Made by a program: the position numbers and the translations under genes. Of a DNA stretch of 64,000 bases, positions 27,892 through 36,560 are shown in pieces. Below the pieces are notes generated by a model, which saw nothing but the letters and a program-made list of their open reading frames with translations, searched no databases and had not been told where the DNA came from. Source of the DNA: Terriglobia bacterium (lineage in GTDB: Bacteria > Acidobacteriota > Terriglobia > Acidiferrales > UBA7541); NCBI GenBank assembly GCA_020073585.1, contig JAIQEV010000009.1, positions 1-64,000 of the forward strand. Direction: 5' to 3'. Position 1 is the first letter of the stretch, and every line of letters begins with the position of its first letter.

Positions 27892-28923
27892 TTGCGCGTA
27901 CTTCTTGCTCTTTCGGCCCTCGCCGCCATCCTGGCTGTAACGCCGGCCGCGGCCCAGCAACCTGCGAAAAATGCCAGCAGCGATCCAGAGCACATTTTTT
28001 TTACCGAGCCGGTGCAGAGCCCCGTCACGGTTGTCACCGAACCGGTCCCAGGTTCCGAGTTTCCCCTGCAACTGATTTACGTCCAGACGGTGGACGGTCT
28101 GTACGCCCCCATCGGCCTGCGCAAGCCCGCGGGCAACGGCCCCTTTCCCCTCATCGTCTTCGCGCATATGAACGGCGGCCTCGGCGCGCAGTGGATCCGC
28201 GAGTGGACCCGCAACGGCAGCTGGACGCTCGAGCAGTTCCTGAAGGCCGGCTACGCCGTGGTCTGGATGCGCTACCGCGCCGAAGTGCAGGAGGGCTACG
28301 GCATCCGCCTTGTCGAAGGCCGACAGGAGGGGCGGCAGATCTTCAACCGCGGCCCGTTCGAATACGAAGACGCCATCTCCATCATCAAGTTCATGAAGAC
28401 CCTGCCCTTCGTCGATCCTGACCGCGTCGGCTATCTCGGCCTGAGCCACGGCGGCGAGATGCTGATGAAGATCGCCTCGGAGTACGGCGGTCTGCGCGCC
28501 GGCATCGCCAGCGAGCCCGCCTCCATGGACTACCTGGCGCGCCGCCCCAAGCCCCGCGATCCCCACGCCCCGCCCATTCCGGAAACCCTGCCCGTCAACA
28601 CCGCGGAAATGCTGCGCAATGCCGTCGAAGAGCAGCGCGCCCGCCTGGACATGGCCGTGGCCATAGCGCGCATTCGCGCCTTCAAGATGCCCATTCTGAT
28701 CCAGGGCCGCGACCGCGATCACAACCAGGCCATCTTCCGCCTTACCTACGAATTACTGCGCGAGGCCGGCAAGGACGTCGAGTGGAAATCCTACGACCAC
28801 GGCGAGCACGGCTTCGTCTTCGTCCGGCGCAACGCCCAGGGCCTCTACGCCCCCGACCCCGTCCAGCTCCAGATCGTCCAGGACTCCATCGCCTATTTCG
28901 ATCGCTACCTGAAAAAGCCGTAG
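27892..28923 (+). CDS. Secreted alpha/beta-hydrolase (S9/dienelactone hydrolase-like)
   Basis: A 343-aa exported esterase or peptidase-like hydrolase. The signal peptide LRVLLALSALAAILAVTPAAAQ begins at TTG 27892, with GGAGGA 4-5 nt upstream; TTG 27880 is less likely. The nucleophile elbow is GLSHGGEM, the acid is probably in IQGRDRD, and the catalytic His is in YDHGEHGF. The long segment after the strand with FAHMNGG fits prolyl oligopeptidase-like or acyl esterases. The substrate cannot be stated. Confidence 0.8.
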   Translation: MRVLLALSALAAILAVTPAAAQQPAKNASSDPEHIFFTEPVQSPVTVVTEPVPGSEFPLQLIYVQTVDGLYAPIGLRKPAGNGPFPLIVFAHMNGGLGAQWIREWTRNGSWTLEQFLKAGYAVVWMRYRAEVQEGYGIRLVEGRQEGRQIFNRGPFEYEDAISIIKFMKTLPFVDPDRVGYLGLSHGGEMLMKIASEYGGLRAGIASEPASMDYLARRPKPRDPHAPPIPETLPVNTAEMLRNAVEEQRARLDMAVAIARIRAFKMPILIQGRDRDHNQAIFRLTYELLREAGKDVEWKSYDHGEHGFVFVRRNAQGLYAPDPVQLQIVQDSIAYFDRYLKKP

Positions 28924-28982
28924 AGTCGTGCCGGGCGCCGAATTCTGCCTGCGCTTGGCAGAACCTCTCGCGGCTGGTGCTG

Positions 28983-29001
28983 TATATCGCAATACGATAT
29001 A
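28983..29001. promoter_or_regulatory. Palindromic operator of the MarR-type gene
   Basis: A perfect inverted repeat TATATCG-N5-CGATATA overlaps a -10-like TATAGT at 28998-29003, whose expected transcription start coincides with the ATG at 29010. No ribosome-binding site lies between, so the mRNA may be leaderless. Autoregulation by the encoded MarR protein is inferred. Confidence 0.65.
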
Positions 29002-29009
29002 GTACCCGT

Positions 29010-29477
29010 ATGCGTAAGGCCGTTGAAAACGCGCAATACCGGGCGCTCGCCGAGTTCCGCTACCGCATTCGCCAATTTCTGCGCCGCAGCGATGCCGCTG
29101 CGCAAGAGGCGGGGCTCGAGCCGCAGCAGTATCAGATGCTCCTGGAGATTCGCGGGCTCGCCCCGGGGCAGGCGGCCACCATCCGCACCCTCGCTGAACG
29201 GCTCTTCCTTCGCCACCACAGCGCCGTCGAGTTGATCGACCGCCTGGAAGCCAAGGGATTCGTTGTCCGTACGCGCAGCAGCGTGGACCGCCGCCAGGTG
29301 CTGGTCTCCCTGCTCCCGCGCGGGGAACGCCTGCTCGAACATGTTGCCCGGTTGCGCCTCGAAGAGTTGCGCTCCTTCGGGCTCACCCTGGTCGAAGCAC
29401 TCGGCGCTTTACTGGAGAGCAGTGGAAAAGTGCGGCGGGTGAAGAAACGCGCTCGAAAACGCAAAGTCAGCCGCTGA
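29010..29477 (+). CDS. MarR-family transcriptional regulator
   Basis: A 155-aa winged-helix regulator. The core runs EPQQYQMLLEIRGL, the recognition helix segment RTLAERLFLRHHSAVELIDRLEAKGFV, then the wing RTRSSVDRRQVLVSLLPRG. The C-terminus is highly basic (KVRRVKKRARKRKVSR). ATG 29010 sits directly behind a palindromic operator and promoter-like -10 with no Shine-Dalgarno. The regulated target beyond itself is unknown; the upstream hydrolase gene is a candidate. Confidence 0.88.
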   Translation: MRKAVENAQYRALAEFRYRIRQFLRRSDAAAQEAGLEPQQYQMLLEIRGLAPGQAATIRTLAERLFLRHHSAVELIDRLEAKGFVVRTRSSVDRRQVLVSLLPRGERLLEHVARLRLEELRSFGLTLVEALGALLESSGKVRRVKKRARKRKVSR

Positions 29478-29571
29478 TCGTCGCCATGGCTGGCAATCCG
29501 TCGTTGGAGGAGTCCGGAAAGGGAGGGCATCACATGAAGGGACTGAAATCCAGTGACGTGTCAAAAGTTAG

Positions 29572-29612
29572 ATGGCGCGCCCGGGGAGACTCGAACTCCC
29601 GACCCTCTGCTT
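29572..29612. repeat. Distal att repeat: 41-bp copy of the tRNA-Arg 3' half
   Basis: These 41 bases are identical to 42347-42387, the 3' half of the intact tRNA-Arg(UCU) gene from the anticodon loop to the CCA end, in the same orientation. The next base differs, and the 5' half of a tRNA is absent. This is the usual scar of site-specific integration into a tRNA gene. Confidence 0.85.
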
Positions 29613-30248
29613 GGCTCTGCGGACTTTTTGAACCCCGGTTTTGTATGGTATTCGGCCGTTAGTGGACCCAAGTTGGACCCAAATCCTGCCAGAAAGAATT
29701 GCATGGTTGCGGGGGACTGCAACGTACTCAAGATTTCTCGGATTCCGTTCCGGTTTGCAATTCTCCATGGCGCCGCTGCATGTCATCGGGAAAAACGGCG
29801 ACACCGTAGAGACTGTGCGCGAATTGATCGCGGTGCCGCCGTGGATCGCAGCAGTTTTTCAAGTCTACATGCGCACACGCCCCGTGGAGGAACCGGCATT
29901 CAGGACAGTGTTTAGCTACAGGTAGTGAAGCTGATGTAAATTTTGACGGCTCATAGATTTACCACTGGCACGACAATCAAATAAATTGCGGCTGCATATT
30001 TTTGTGGGTCTTAGTACTCAGTACTATGCGCTATTTTGCGCAATTTCCAGGTCTTGGCGCGAACATCCGCTCGCTAGAATTCCTGCTGCTTAGTTAATTG
30101 CATCGCTTAACTGCTTTATATTGTGCGGCTTACCGTCATCCCGGGCTGCAATGAACACAGGCTTCCATGGGCCCACCGGTAACGGCAAATCGAATGCTCC
30201 TAATTGGACCAGGTTCCGGTCGATAGCCATTTTCAAGAGACTGAAATA
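29613..30248. other. AT-rich island edge and promoter region of the cytochrome operon
   Basis: A 636-bp stretch with no supported gene. The open frame over the att site that reads GETRTPDPLL is a familiar artefact of translating tRNA sequence. It contains a perfect 7-1-7 palindrome, TAGTACTCAGTACTA (30012-30026), and a hairpin TGCGC-N6-GCGCA (30027-30042), which may be operator sites for the cytochrome operon. Confidence 0.5.
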
Positions 30249-31688
30249 ATGAAGAAGAGGGTAGTACAGCACCTCATCTATGCCGCAATTCTTGTACTCA
30301 GTGCAGGAAACCTGGTGGACGTACTTGCCCAGCATCCGGAGGTCAAAACCGGGCCGGACGGGAAAGCTCCCGATTTTGGCTCCTGCCAGGACTGTCATGC
30401 CGCAAAATCCGCGGGCCCTGCCGTTCACGCCGCAGTCCAGATGGGATGCGACTCGTGCCATGCGATCACGCGATTCGGCAAGCAAATCGACGTCACCCTG
30501 ACCGCGGAAGGCAACGATCTTTGCTACACCTGCCACCAGGACAAGCGGCCCCAGGCCGGGCAGCTCTCCCTGCATACGCCGCTCCACAAGGAACGGTGTC
30601 TCACCTGCCACGAGCCGCACAGCAGCCCGAACGTCAATCTCCTGCGGCAGCCGACCGACAAGAGTGACGCCGCCGGAAATCTTTGTCTGAGCTGCCACAA
30701 GAACATTGCCGCGCAGATACAGAAGCCGGTAAAACACCCGGCAGTGGACGCGGGCTGCGGCGCCTGCCACGCCACGCACAAGAGCGAGCCTTCCGGCAAG
30801 CCGGAGGGCATCTTCCATCTGACGGCGCCGCAGCCGGACCTGTGCCTCACCTGCCACGACGCCGCGGAGGCCGGCATCCAGAAGGCGCACAGAGGCCAGC
30901 CCTTCGCGCGCAGCCGTTGCAGCGAATGCCACAATCCGCACGGCTCCGACCGCCCCAAGCTGATCAATAACTTCATGCACGCGGCCTTCGAGGGCGACTC
31001 CTGCTCCACCTGCCACACGGAGCCGAAACCGGGACAAGCCGCTGTGGAGCTGGTGGAGGGCGCCCGCCGCAAGCTTTGCCTGGAGTGCCATGCGGATGTT
31101 CAGGAAAGCTTGACGCGGGCCAAGGTGAAACATCCGGCGCTCGAGACCGATTCCGGTTGCGTGGCCTGCCACAGCCCGCACGCCGCCACGTACCCGCACC
31201 AACTCCGCCGAGGACCCGCCAAGACCTGCATGACCTGCCACAAGGACGTCGCCGAAGCGGCAGTGATGAAAGCGTATTCGCACCGCCCGGTAACGGAACT
31301 CGGCTGCGCGACCTGCCACCAGCCGCATGGAGGAGAGCGCAAGCGCTTCCTGCGCGCGGAGACGAATGATCTTTGCCTGGCCTGCCACGACATCCGGGGC
31401 ATGGAAGCCGTGCAGCTTCACGAACGCACGAAGGAGCCGCTGCCGCTATTCGGGGGAGCGGTGAGCATCGATCCGGGTTTTCTCAAGTCGGTCAAGACGA
31501 TCCAGTTGGATGCGGCGCGGGAAAAGGGCCATCCCATTCTCGCTCGCCACCCCGTTCGCGGCGATCATCCGCTGGTCAAGAACCTGACCTGCCTGACCTG
31601 CCATCAGCCGCATGCCGCCAACGGGTCGGCAAGACTGTTTGTGAAGGACATAGCGGACGGGCAGGAGCTATGCCGGACGTGTCACTAG
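30249..31688 (+). CDS. Sixteen-heme c-type cytochrome (doubled CXXCH type)
   Basis: A 479-aa exported multiheme cytochrome with 16 CXXCH motifs, the last being the C-terminal residues CRTCH. The Sec signal covers about residues 1-28 (IYAAILVLSAGN). Many motifs read CHEPH, CHNPH, CHSPH or CHQPH, the doubled CXXCH_C pattern, with extra His residues that can serve as distal heme ligands. Such proteins are periplasmic or surface electron conduits. ATG 30249 gives the signal peptide; the upstream in-frame ATG does not. A strong ribosome-binding site for the next gene overlaps the end, so an operon is likely. Confidence 0.93.
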   Translation: MKKRVVQHLIYAAILVLSAGNLVDVLAQHPEVKTGPDGKAPDFGSCQDCHAAKSAGPAVHAAVQMGCDSCHAITRFGKQIDVTLTAEGNDLCYTCHQDKRPQAGQLSLHTPLHKERCLTCHEPHSSPNVNLLRQPTDKSDAAGNLCLSCHKNIAAQIQKPVKHPAVDAGCGACHATHKSEPSGKPEGIFHLTAPQPDLCLTCHDAAEAGIQKAHRGQPFARSRCSECHNPHGSDRPKLINNFMHAAFEGDSCSTCHTEPKPGQAAVELVEGARRKLCLECHADVQESLTRAKVKHPALETDSGCVACHSPHAATYPHQLRRGPAKTCMTCHKDVAEAAVMKAYSHRPVTELGCATCHQPHGGERKRFLRAETNDLCLACHDIRGMEAVQLHERTKEPLPLFGGAVSIDPGFLKSVKTIQLDAAREKGHPILARHPVRGDHPLVKNLTCLTCHQPHAANGSARLFVKDIADGQELCRTCH

Positions 31689-31699
31689 GAGGGGAAGCG

Positions 31700-32812
31700 A
31701 TGAGGAGAAACAGGAAAAACAGGGATTGGCTGCCCGCGGGAATCGCGATCATTCTTTTGCTGCTGGGCCCCACTGGCGCTCTTTCCGCCGCGCCCGGAGG
31801 GGATGACTCGAGCGCGGCACTGCTCTCGACGCCCCCGCAGTCTGTCTGGCCTGCTCCTCCCGATCCTCCCCGAATCCGCTGGATGAGCCAGATGTCCAAG
31901 TTCTCGGACTTCACGGGAAAAGACCAAAAAAAGAAGCGGAACTGGTTCGCAGCGGCGGCCGGCGCGCCCTCGAAGGAAACCGAGCAACAAAAACGGCTGG
32001 GCAGCCCCTTTGGGATCACCATCGATTCCCATAACCGGATCTTTGTCGCCGACTGGATGGCGGGCGGCGTGGTGGTCTTTGACAGCGAGACTCACAAGGT
32101 GGACATCTGGGGCGCCGCCACCGGATTGCCCCTGCGCATGCCCATCGGAGTCGCCGTGGACGACCAGGGCCGGCTGTTTGTCTCCGACAGCGCTCTGCAC
32201 GTGATCTACTGTGTGTCGCGCGAGGGCAAACTCCTTGCCCAGTTTGGGCAAGCCCAGTTGCAGAAGCCTACGGGCCTGGCCATCGACAAGAACCGCAGCC
32301 TGCTCTATGTGACCGACGTGGCCGCGCACCGCGTCGCGATCTTCAACCTTCAGAATTTTGAGCTGGTGAAAACCATCGGGGGGCCGGGGCCCGGCAGCCA
32401 GCCCGGCCAGTTTCGCAGCCCGCTCGCGCTGTCCGTGGACCGCCGCGGTTTCCTCTACGTCGTGGATACCTTCAACCACCGCATCCAGATCTTCGACCGC
32501 CTGTGGCGCTTCGTCAGCGCCTTCGGCACGCAGGGTGACGGCCCGGGAATGTTTTCCCGCCCCAAGGGCATTGCCGTGGATTCCGAAGGACACATCTACG
32601 TTGCGGACGCGGAATTCAACAATTTCCAGATCTTCGATGCCAAAGGGCGGGTCCTGATGTTCGTCGGCACGCAAGGCGTCCGGCCGGGACAGTTCACTTT
32701 GCTCGCCGGGCTGTGCATTGACGAGCAGGACCGCGTTTACACCACGGAACAACGCGTCAATCCGCGTGTCCAGATTTTCCAGTACCTCTCGCAGCCGGAA
32801 TCGAAAAACTAA
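31700..32812 (+). CDS. Secreted NHL-repeat beta-propeller protein
   Basis: A 370-aa exported protein. A Sec signal (IAIILLLLGPTGALSA) and a Pro-rich linker precede about six NHL repeats with the recurrent pattern G-[IV]-A-[IV]-D...[LI]-[FY]-V-[AS]-D...[IV]-x-[IV]-F, for example GIAVDSEGHIYVADAEF and ALSVDRRGFLYVVDTF. NHL propellers bind partners rather than catalyse. ATG 31700 has AGGAGGGGA upstream, 11 nt after the 16-heme gene, so the pair is co-translated. Two other NHL genes sit in the same island beside cytochromes. Confidence 0.9.
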   Translation: MRRNRKNRDWLPAGIAIILLLLGPTGALSAAPGGDDSSAALLSTPPQSVWPAPPDPPRIRWMSQMSKFSDFTGKDQKKKRNWFAAAAGAPSKETEQQKRLGSPFGITIDSHNRIFVADWMAGGVVVFDSETHKVDIWGAATGLPLRMPIGVAVDDQGRLFVSDSALHVIYCVSREGKLLAQFGQAQLQKPTGLAIDKNRSLLYVTDVAAHRVAIFNLQNFELVKTIGGPGPGSQPGQFRSPLALSVDRRGFLYVVDTFNHRIQIFDRLWRFVSAFGTQGDGPGMFSRPKGIAVDSEGHIYVADAEFNNFQIFDAKGRVLMFVGTQGVRPGQFTLLAGLCIDEQDRVYTTEQRVNPRVQIFQYLSQPESKN

Positions 32813-32916
32813 AAGGAGGTGAACCGGGACAACCAGACTGCAGTCGTTTCAGCAGTGCCCGTTCCCCTTCACGGGAATGGAGAATCAGGTATCTCTCAAG
32901 ATTACGGAGGAATAGA

Positions 32917-33603
32917 ATGATTCATCGAAAGCTAATGATCGCTGCGGCGCTCGTTCTCTTGGGCGGATCGGCGGCCATGGCCAACAAAGCGGCTCTGACC
33001 GGCGACACGCAACACGGCGCAGTGGGCACGACACCCTGTGGAGGCTGCCACACCCCGCACGCAGGCCTGAACGGCAACTCCCTGCTGTGGGTGAAGAGCG
33101 TGGGCACCAGCACTTACACAGTGTACACCTCGGCGTCGCTCAAGAACACGTCGTCGAACATCACCTCGCCCGGCAACGGTTTGCTCGTCGCGGGCACGCC
33201 ATCAAACAACACGCTTCTCTGCATGAGCTGTCATGACGGTGCCCTGGCTGCCACCAATAGCGTCACTCTGACAACCACAAACTATGGCACGGTTGGCGCG
33301 GCTCTCAGCACCAGCGCACTGCTGGATGTTGGCGCTGGCGGCAACCTCGGCAACGATCACCCCGTCAACCTGGCGCACAACCCCACCCTGAACACAACCC
33401 TGGCAGCCGTTGCCGCAGTCACGGGCGCGGGCCTGCAACTGTACACGGGCGGCACCGCAACCAACTTCGTGGAGTGCGGCACCTGCCACAATCCGCACCA
33501 GGGGCCGACTGGAGTGACCAACACTCCCAAGAGCCTCTCGTTGGGCTACTACCTCCGAGTGGCCAATAATACCTCGCAACTCTGCACGACCTGCCATCTG
33601 TAG
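32917..33603 (+). CDS. Tetraheme c-type cytochrome, OmcE-like
   Basis: A 228-aa exported protein with four CXXCH motifs: CGGCHTPH, CMSCHDG, CGTCHNPH and C-terminal CTTCHL. The order HTPH, then LLCMSCHDG, then GNDHPVN, then VECGTCHNPH, then LC-CH matches what I remember of OmcE-type tetraheme nanowire subunits, where the DHP histidine acts as a heme ligand. The chain is unusually poor in charged residues and rich in Thr, Asn, Gly and Ser, as expected for a filament-forming surface protein. The signal is at residues 1-22. The start has CGGAGGA 6 nt upstream. Assembly into filaments is inference. Confidence 0.88.
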   Translation: MIHRKLMIAAALVLLGGSAAMANKAALTGDTQHGAVGTTPCGGCHTPHAGLNGNSLLWVKSVGTSTYTVYTSASLKNTSSNITSPGNGLLVAGTPSNNTLLCMSCHDGALAATNSVTLTTTNYGTVGAALSTSALLDVGAGGNLGNDHPVNLAHNPTLNTTLAAVAAVTGAGLQLYTGGTATNFVECGTCHNPHQGPTGVTNTPKSLSLGYYLRVANNTSQLCTTCHL

Positions 33604-33673
33604 GCGTGAACCGGGCGTTGCCGGGAGGGGGCAATCTATGCCCCTCCCGCGCGAGGCCTGCGGGGAGGCGCAA

Positions 33674-35512
33674 ATGCCAGAACAAGGCCACATCTCGAAA
33701 CTGCTGCTGGCGACAGCCGCCGCCTTGTTCGTGCTGTCGCCGCTATGCCCTGCTCAGGAATCTCCATGGTCGCTCACCGGCGATGTCACCACCGGCTTCG
33801 CGACCAACTATGTCGTTGACGGCGGCGAGTTCCGCAATTCCGTCACCCCTTTCAACCTGAACCTGAATCTCGATGGCTACCTGGGGCATCCCGACTTCCT
33901 CAGTTTTTCGCTCCGCCCCCAGCTCCTCGCCGGAGAAAACGCTCCGCAGGCCGGTTTTGGCGGACAAAACGGCTATACCGCCAGCGTTCGTTTGCTACGC
34001 CGCCGCGCCTTCCCGCTTACCGTCAGCTATTCCGATTATCGCCTGGACTCCATGGCCTACGGAGCGCTGCTGGGATTGGACGCTTCCCGCTACCGCACAC
34101 GCTATGAGGATTTGAGCTTTACCTGGCAACTGCGCTTCCGCAGGCTGCCGCGCATTACCCTGTCTGCCGTGCATGCCAATTCGCAGGTCAAACCAGAGCT
34201 CATCGTCCTGCCCACGCAAACGTCGCGCGACAATAATTATGGCGTGCAGTTTGATTATGCCCGCTGGGGCTGGGGCTTCCAGGGCGAATGGAGGCGCACC
34301 CGGCGCGCGCTGGACTCCTTCGCTCCCCAAATGTCCACCCTGACCAGCCTGAGCACCGATCAGGACTCCAAGTGGGCTTACTTCAATGCCCAGAAACACT
34401 TTTCCGCCCTGAACCTGTTTTCCATCTCCGCCGGGCGCCGCGACGTGGATGAGTTGCTGAATCACCTCGTACCCCTGCAGCACGAAGGCTATTACACCAA
34501 TCTGACCACTTCCCTTGCCGGCCGTTCGCGCTGGAGCGCGCTGTTTCAGGCTGCCTACAATTCCGACCGCAGCGGGATCTTTCAGCAGGGCCCCCTGCCG
34601 GTAACCCCAGGGGCGGGCATTGCCATATTTTCCACCGGGATCTCCACCTTCACGGCGTCCTCGGACGCCCACTACGATGTTCACAAAAACTGGAATCTGT
34701 TCGGCGGCCTGCACTGGACTCAGGCCCGCAATCGAAATCTGGGCGAGCCCCGATTTGCGGAAAGCATTCTGTCCAGCAACGCTGGCCTGGGCTTTCACAA
34801 GAGGTTTTCCTGGGCGAATCTCAACAGCAGCTACGCTCTGAGCTACGCCTTCCCGACTTCCGCGCCGCCCACGGTCAATTACAGCTCCATCGGACACGCC
34901 TTCAGCCTTCAGGCGGATCGCGGCAACTTGGAGAAGCTGGAGTTGAATGGTGTCGTCAGCGCCGGCATCAACCGCATCACCAGCGACATTTTCCTCCAAA
35001 GAAGGGATGTTCTGGCCGAACTGGGGCTGGCCCGCAGAATGAGAAATTATATCCTCCGCGGGCGGTTCGGCTACCGCACGGCGGAAGTTCAGGATTTCTC
35101 GACGTACAATTACCACGACTGGTCGTTCCAAATCGGCGCGGAGCACCGTCGTTTCGGCGCCAGTTATCATCGCAATATGATTGGCGGCACTTCCGTCACC
35201 CTGGGCGGCTCGTCGCTTGGGAATCCCCTGCTGCGCCGTTTCCTTTCCACGTCGCGCACCCAGGGTCTTACCGTCAACCTCATGCCCTGGCGGAACTTGC
35301 ACGCTCAGGTGAATTGGATGACACTGGGTCAGGTTCTGGACGGTTCGCTGCGGAACCAGAGTCATTATCTGGATTCCTCACTGGGATACAATTTCCGGCA
35401 AATGACTTTGGACATCGGATATGCGCGCTACGACCAGGATCTGCTCGGTCTGGCGGGAGTCGCCCGCAGCAGCTTCTATGTCCGTTTGAAGCGGTCTTTC
35501 CGCGTCTTCTGA
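33674..35512 (+). CDS. Outer-membrane beta-barrel protein
   Basis: A 612-aa protein with a signal peptide (LLLATAAALFVLSPLCPA), then long alternating amphipathic strands throughout, and a C-terminal aromatic residue (RSFRVF) typical of BAM-inserted barrels. There is no plug or TonB box. Size and position between multiheme cytochromes suggest the porin of a porin-cytochrome conduit, analogous in role to MtrB or OmbB, but I see no clear sequence match to either. ATG 33674 (GGGGAGG, spacing 5) is preferred over ATG 33638 because it gives a normal signal peptide. The next gene follows its stop by one base. Confidence 0.8.
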   Translation: MPEQGHISKLLLATAAALFVLSPLCPAQESPWSLTGDVTTGFATNYVVDGGEFRNSVTPFNLNLNLDGYLGHPDFLSFSLRPQLLAGENAPQAGFGGQNGYTASVRLLRRRAFPLTVSYSDYRLDSMAYGALLGLDASRYRTRYEDLSFTWQLRFRRLPRITLSAVHANSQVKPELIVLPTQTSRDNNYGVQFDYARWGWGFQGEWRRTRRALDSFAPQMSTLTSLSTDQDSKWAYFNAQKHFSALNLFSISAGRRDVDELLNHLVPLQHEGYYTNLTTSLAGRSRWSALFQAAYNSDRSGIFQQGPLPVTPGAGIAIFSTGISTFTASSDAHYDVHKNWNLFGGLHWTQARNRNLGEPRFAESILSSNAGLGFHKRFSWANLNSSYALSYAFPTSAPPTVNYSSIGHAFSLQADRGNLEKLELNGVVSAGINRITSDIFLQRRDVLAELGLARRMRNYILRGRFGYRTAEVQDFSTYNYHDWSFQIGAEHRRFGASYHRNMIGGTSVTLGGSSLGNPLLRRFLSTSRTQGLTVNLMPWRNLHAQVNWMTLGQVLDGSLRNQSHYLDSSLGYNFRQMTLDIGYARYDQDLLGLAGVARSSFYVRLKRSFRVF

Positions 35513-35513
35513 G

Positions 35514-36560
35514 ATGCCTCGAGCCTTCCAAGCCGCCGCGCTCGTCGCCTGCCTCCTTTTCCTGGGCGGCAGCCCCCGTCCCTCCACGGCTGCGCCGCCG
35601 TCCCCCTCCGCGGACAGTCCCGCGCCTCCTTCCGTCAGCCAGGGCGCGATCGACTTCGTGCGCACCGTGGGCGTGAACGAGGTTCACGAGTTGACCAAGT
35701 CGCACTCCCTCTGGGGCAAACTCCTCAATCTGGTGGCGGGCGCGCCGCAGCTTCCTTCCGTGGCCCGCCCCTACGGCGTCACCGAGGACTCCACTGGCCG
35801 GCTGCTCTTCACCGACACCGAGCTGGGGGTCGTGCACATCCTGGACCTGGAAAAGCGCAAGTACCTGCGGATTGCCGGCAAGAAAGGGGAAGGTTTCGTT
35901 TCCCCCATCGGAGTGGCCGTGGACGCCGCCGACAACATCTATGTTTCCGATTCCGCGCAAGGACGCATCTACGTCTTCGACGCCAAGGGGAAGTTCCTCC
36001 GCTTGTTCTCCGGCGGACAGGGCGCCGCGCTGCAACGCCCCACAGGACTGGCCATCGACGCCGGGCGCAAGCTGCTCTATGTCACGGACACCCTCCGGCA
36101 CCAGATCCTGGTTCTGGATCTGGACGGAAACTTCGTGCGGGCCATCGGAAGCCGCGGCACGGCTCCCGGACAGTTCAATTTCCCCACCGCGCTGACTCTC
36201 GCCGCCGGCCATCTCTACGTCGTGGACGCCATGAACTTCCGCATCCAGGTGCTGACGCCGGAAGGCCAGTTTGTCCGCAGCTTCGGTCGGCTGGGCAATC
36301 AGAATGGGACGCTCAACCGGCCCAAGGGCATTGCCGTGGACAGCGATGGGAACATCTACGTCGTGGATGCGCTCTTCGAGGCCGTGCAGGTCTTCAATCT
36401 CGATGGCCGCTTGCTCAGCTACTTCGGCTCCACGGGGGTCTACCCCGGACAATTCGTACTGCCTAGCGGGCTGTTCATCAGCAAGCGCGACCGCATTTAC
36501 GTCGCCGATTCCTTGAACCGGCGCATCCAGATTTTTCATTACCGCAGGGTGAAAGACTAG
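35514..36560 (+). CDS. Secreted NHL-repeat beta-propeller protein
   Basis: A 348-aa exported protein with an N-terminal signal (FQAAALVACLLFLGGSP) and about six NHL blades, including GVAVDAADNIYVSDSA, GLAIDAGRKLLYVTDT and GIAVDSDGNIYVVDAL. The body is clearly a paralogue of the 31700 protein. It starts one base after the barrel gene and ends directly before the 12-heme gene, so all three are translationally coupled. A role as a scaffold for cytochrome docking at the cell surface is inferred from repeated pairing in this cluster. Confidence 0.9.
   Translation: MPRAFQAAALVACLLFLGGSPRPSTAAPPSPSADSPAPPSVSQGAIDFVRTVGVNEVHELTKSHSLWGKLLNLVAGAPQLPSVARPYGVTEDSTGRLLFTDTELGVVHILDLEKRKYLRIAGKKGEGFVSPIGVAVDAADNIYVSDSAQGRIYVFDAKGKFLRLFSGGQGAALQRPTGLAIDAGRKLLYVTDTLRHQILVLDLDGNFVRAIGSRGTAPGQFNFPTALTLAAGHLYVVDAMNFRIQVLTPEGQFVRSFGRLGNQNGTLNRPKGIAVDSDGNIYVVDALFEAVQVFNLDGRLLSYFGSTGVYPGQFVLPSGLFISKRDRIYVADSLNRRIQIFHYRRVKD

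Noticed and set aside
29568-29804. Possible integrase C-terminal remnant on the minus strand
   Set aside because: No catalytic Arg-His-Arg-Tyr residues of a tyrosine recombinase can be seen; only the position is suggestive.
29553-29915. Open frame containing GETRTPDPLL at the att site
   Set aside because: This peptide is a common artefact of translating tRNA sequence; the frame has no ribosome-binding site.
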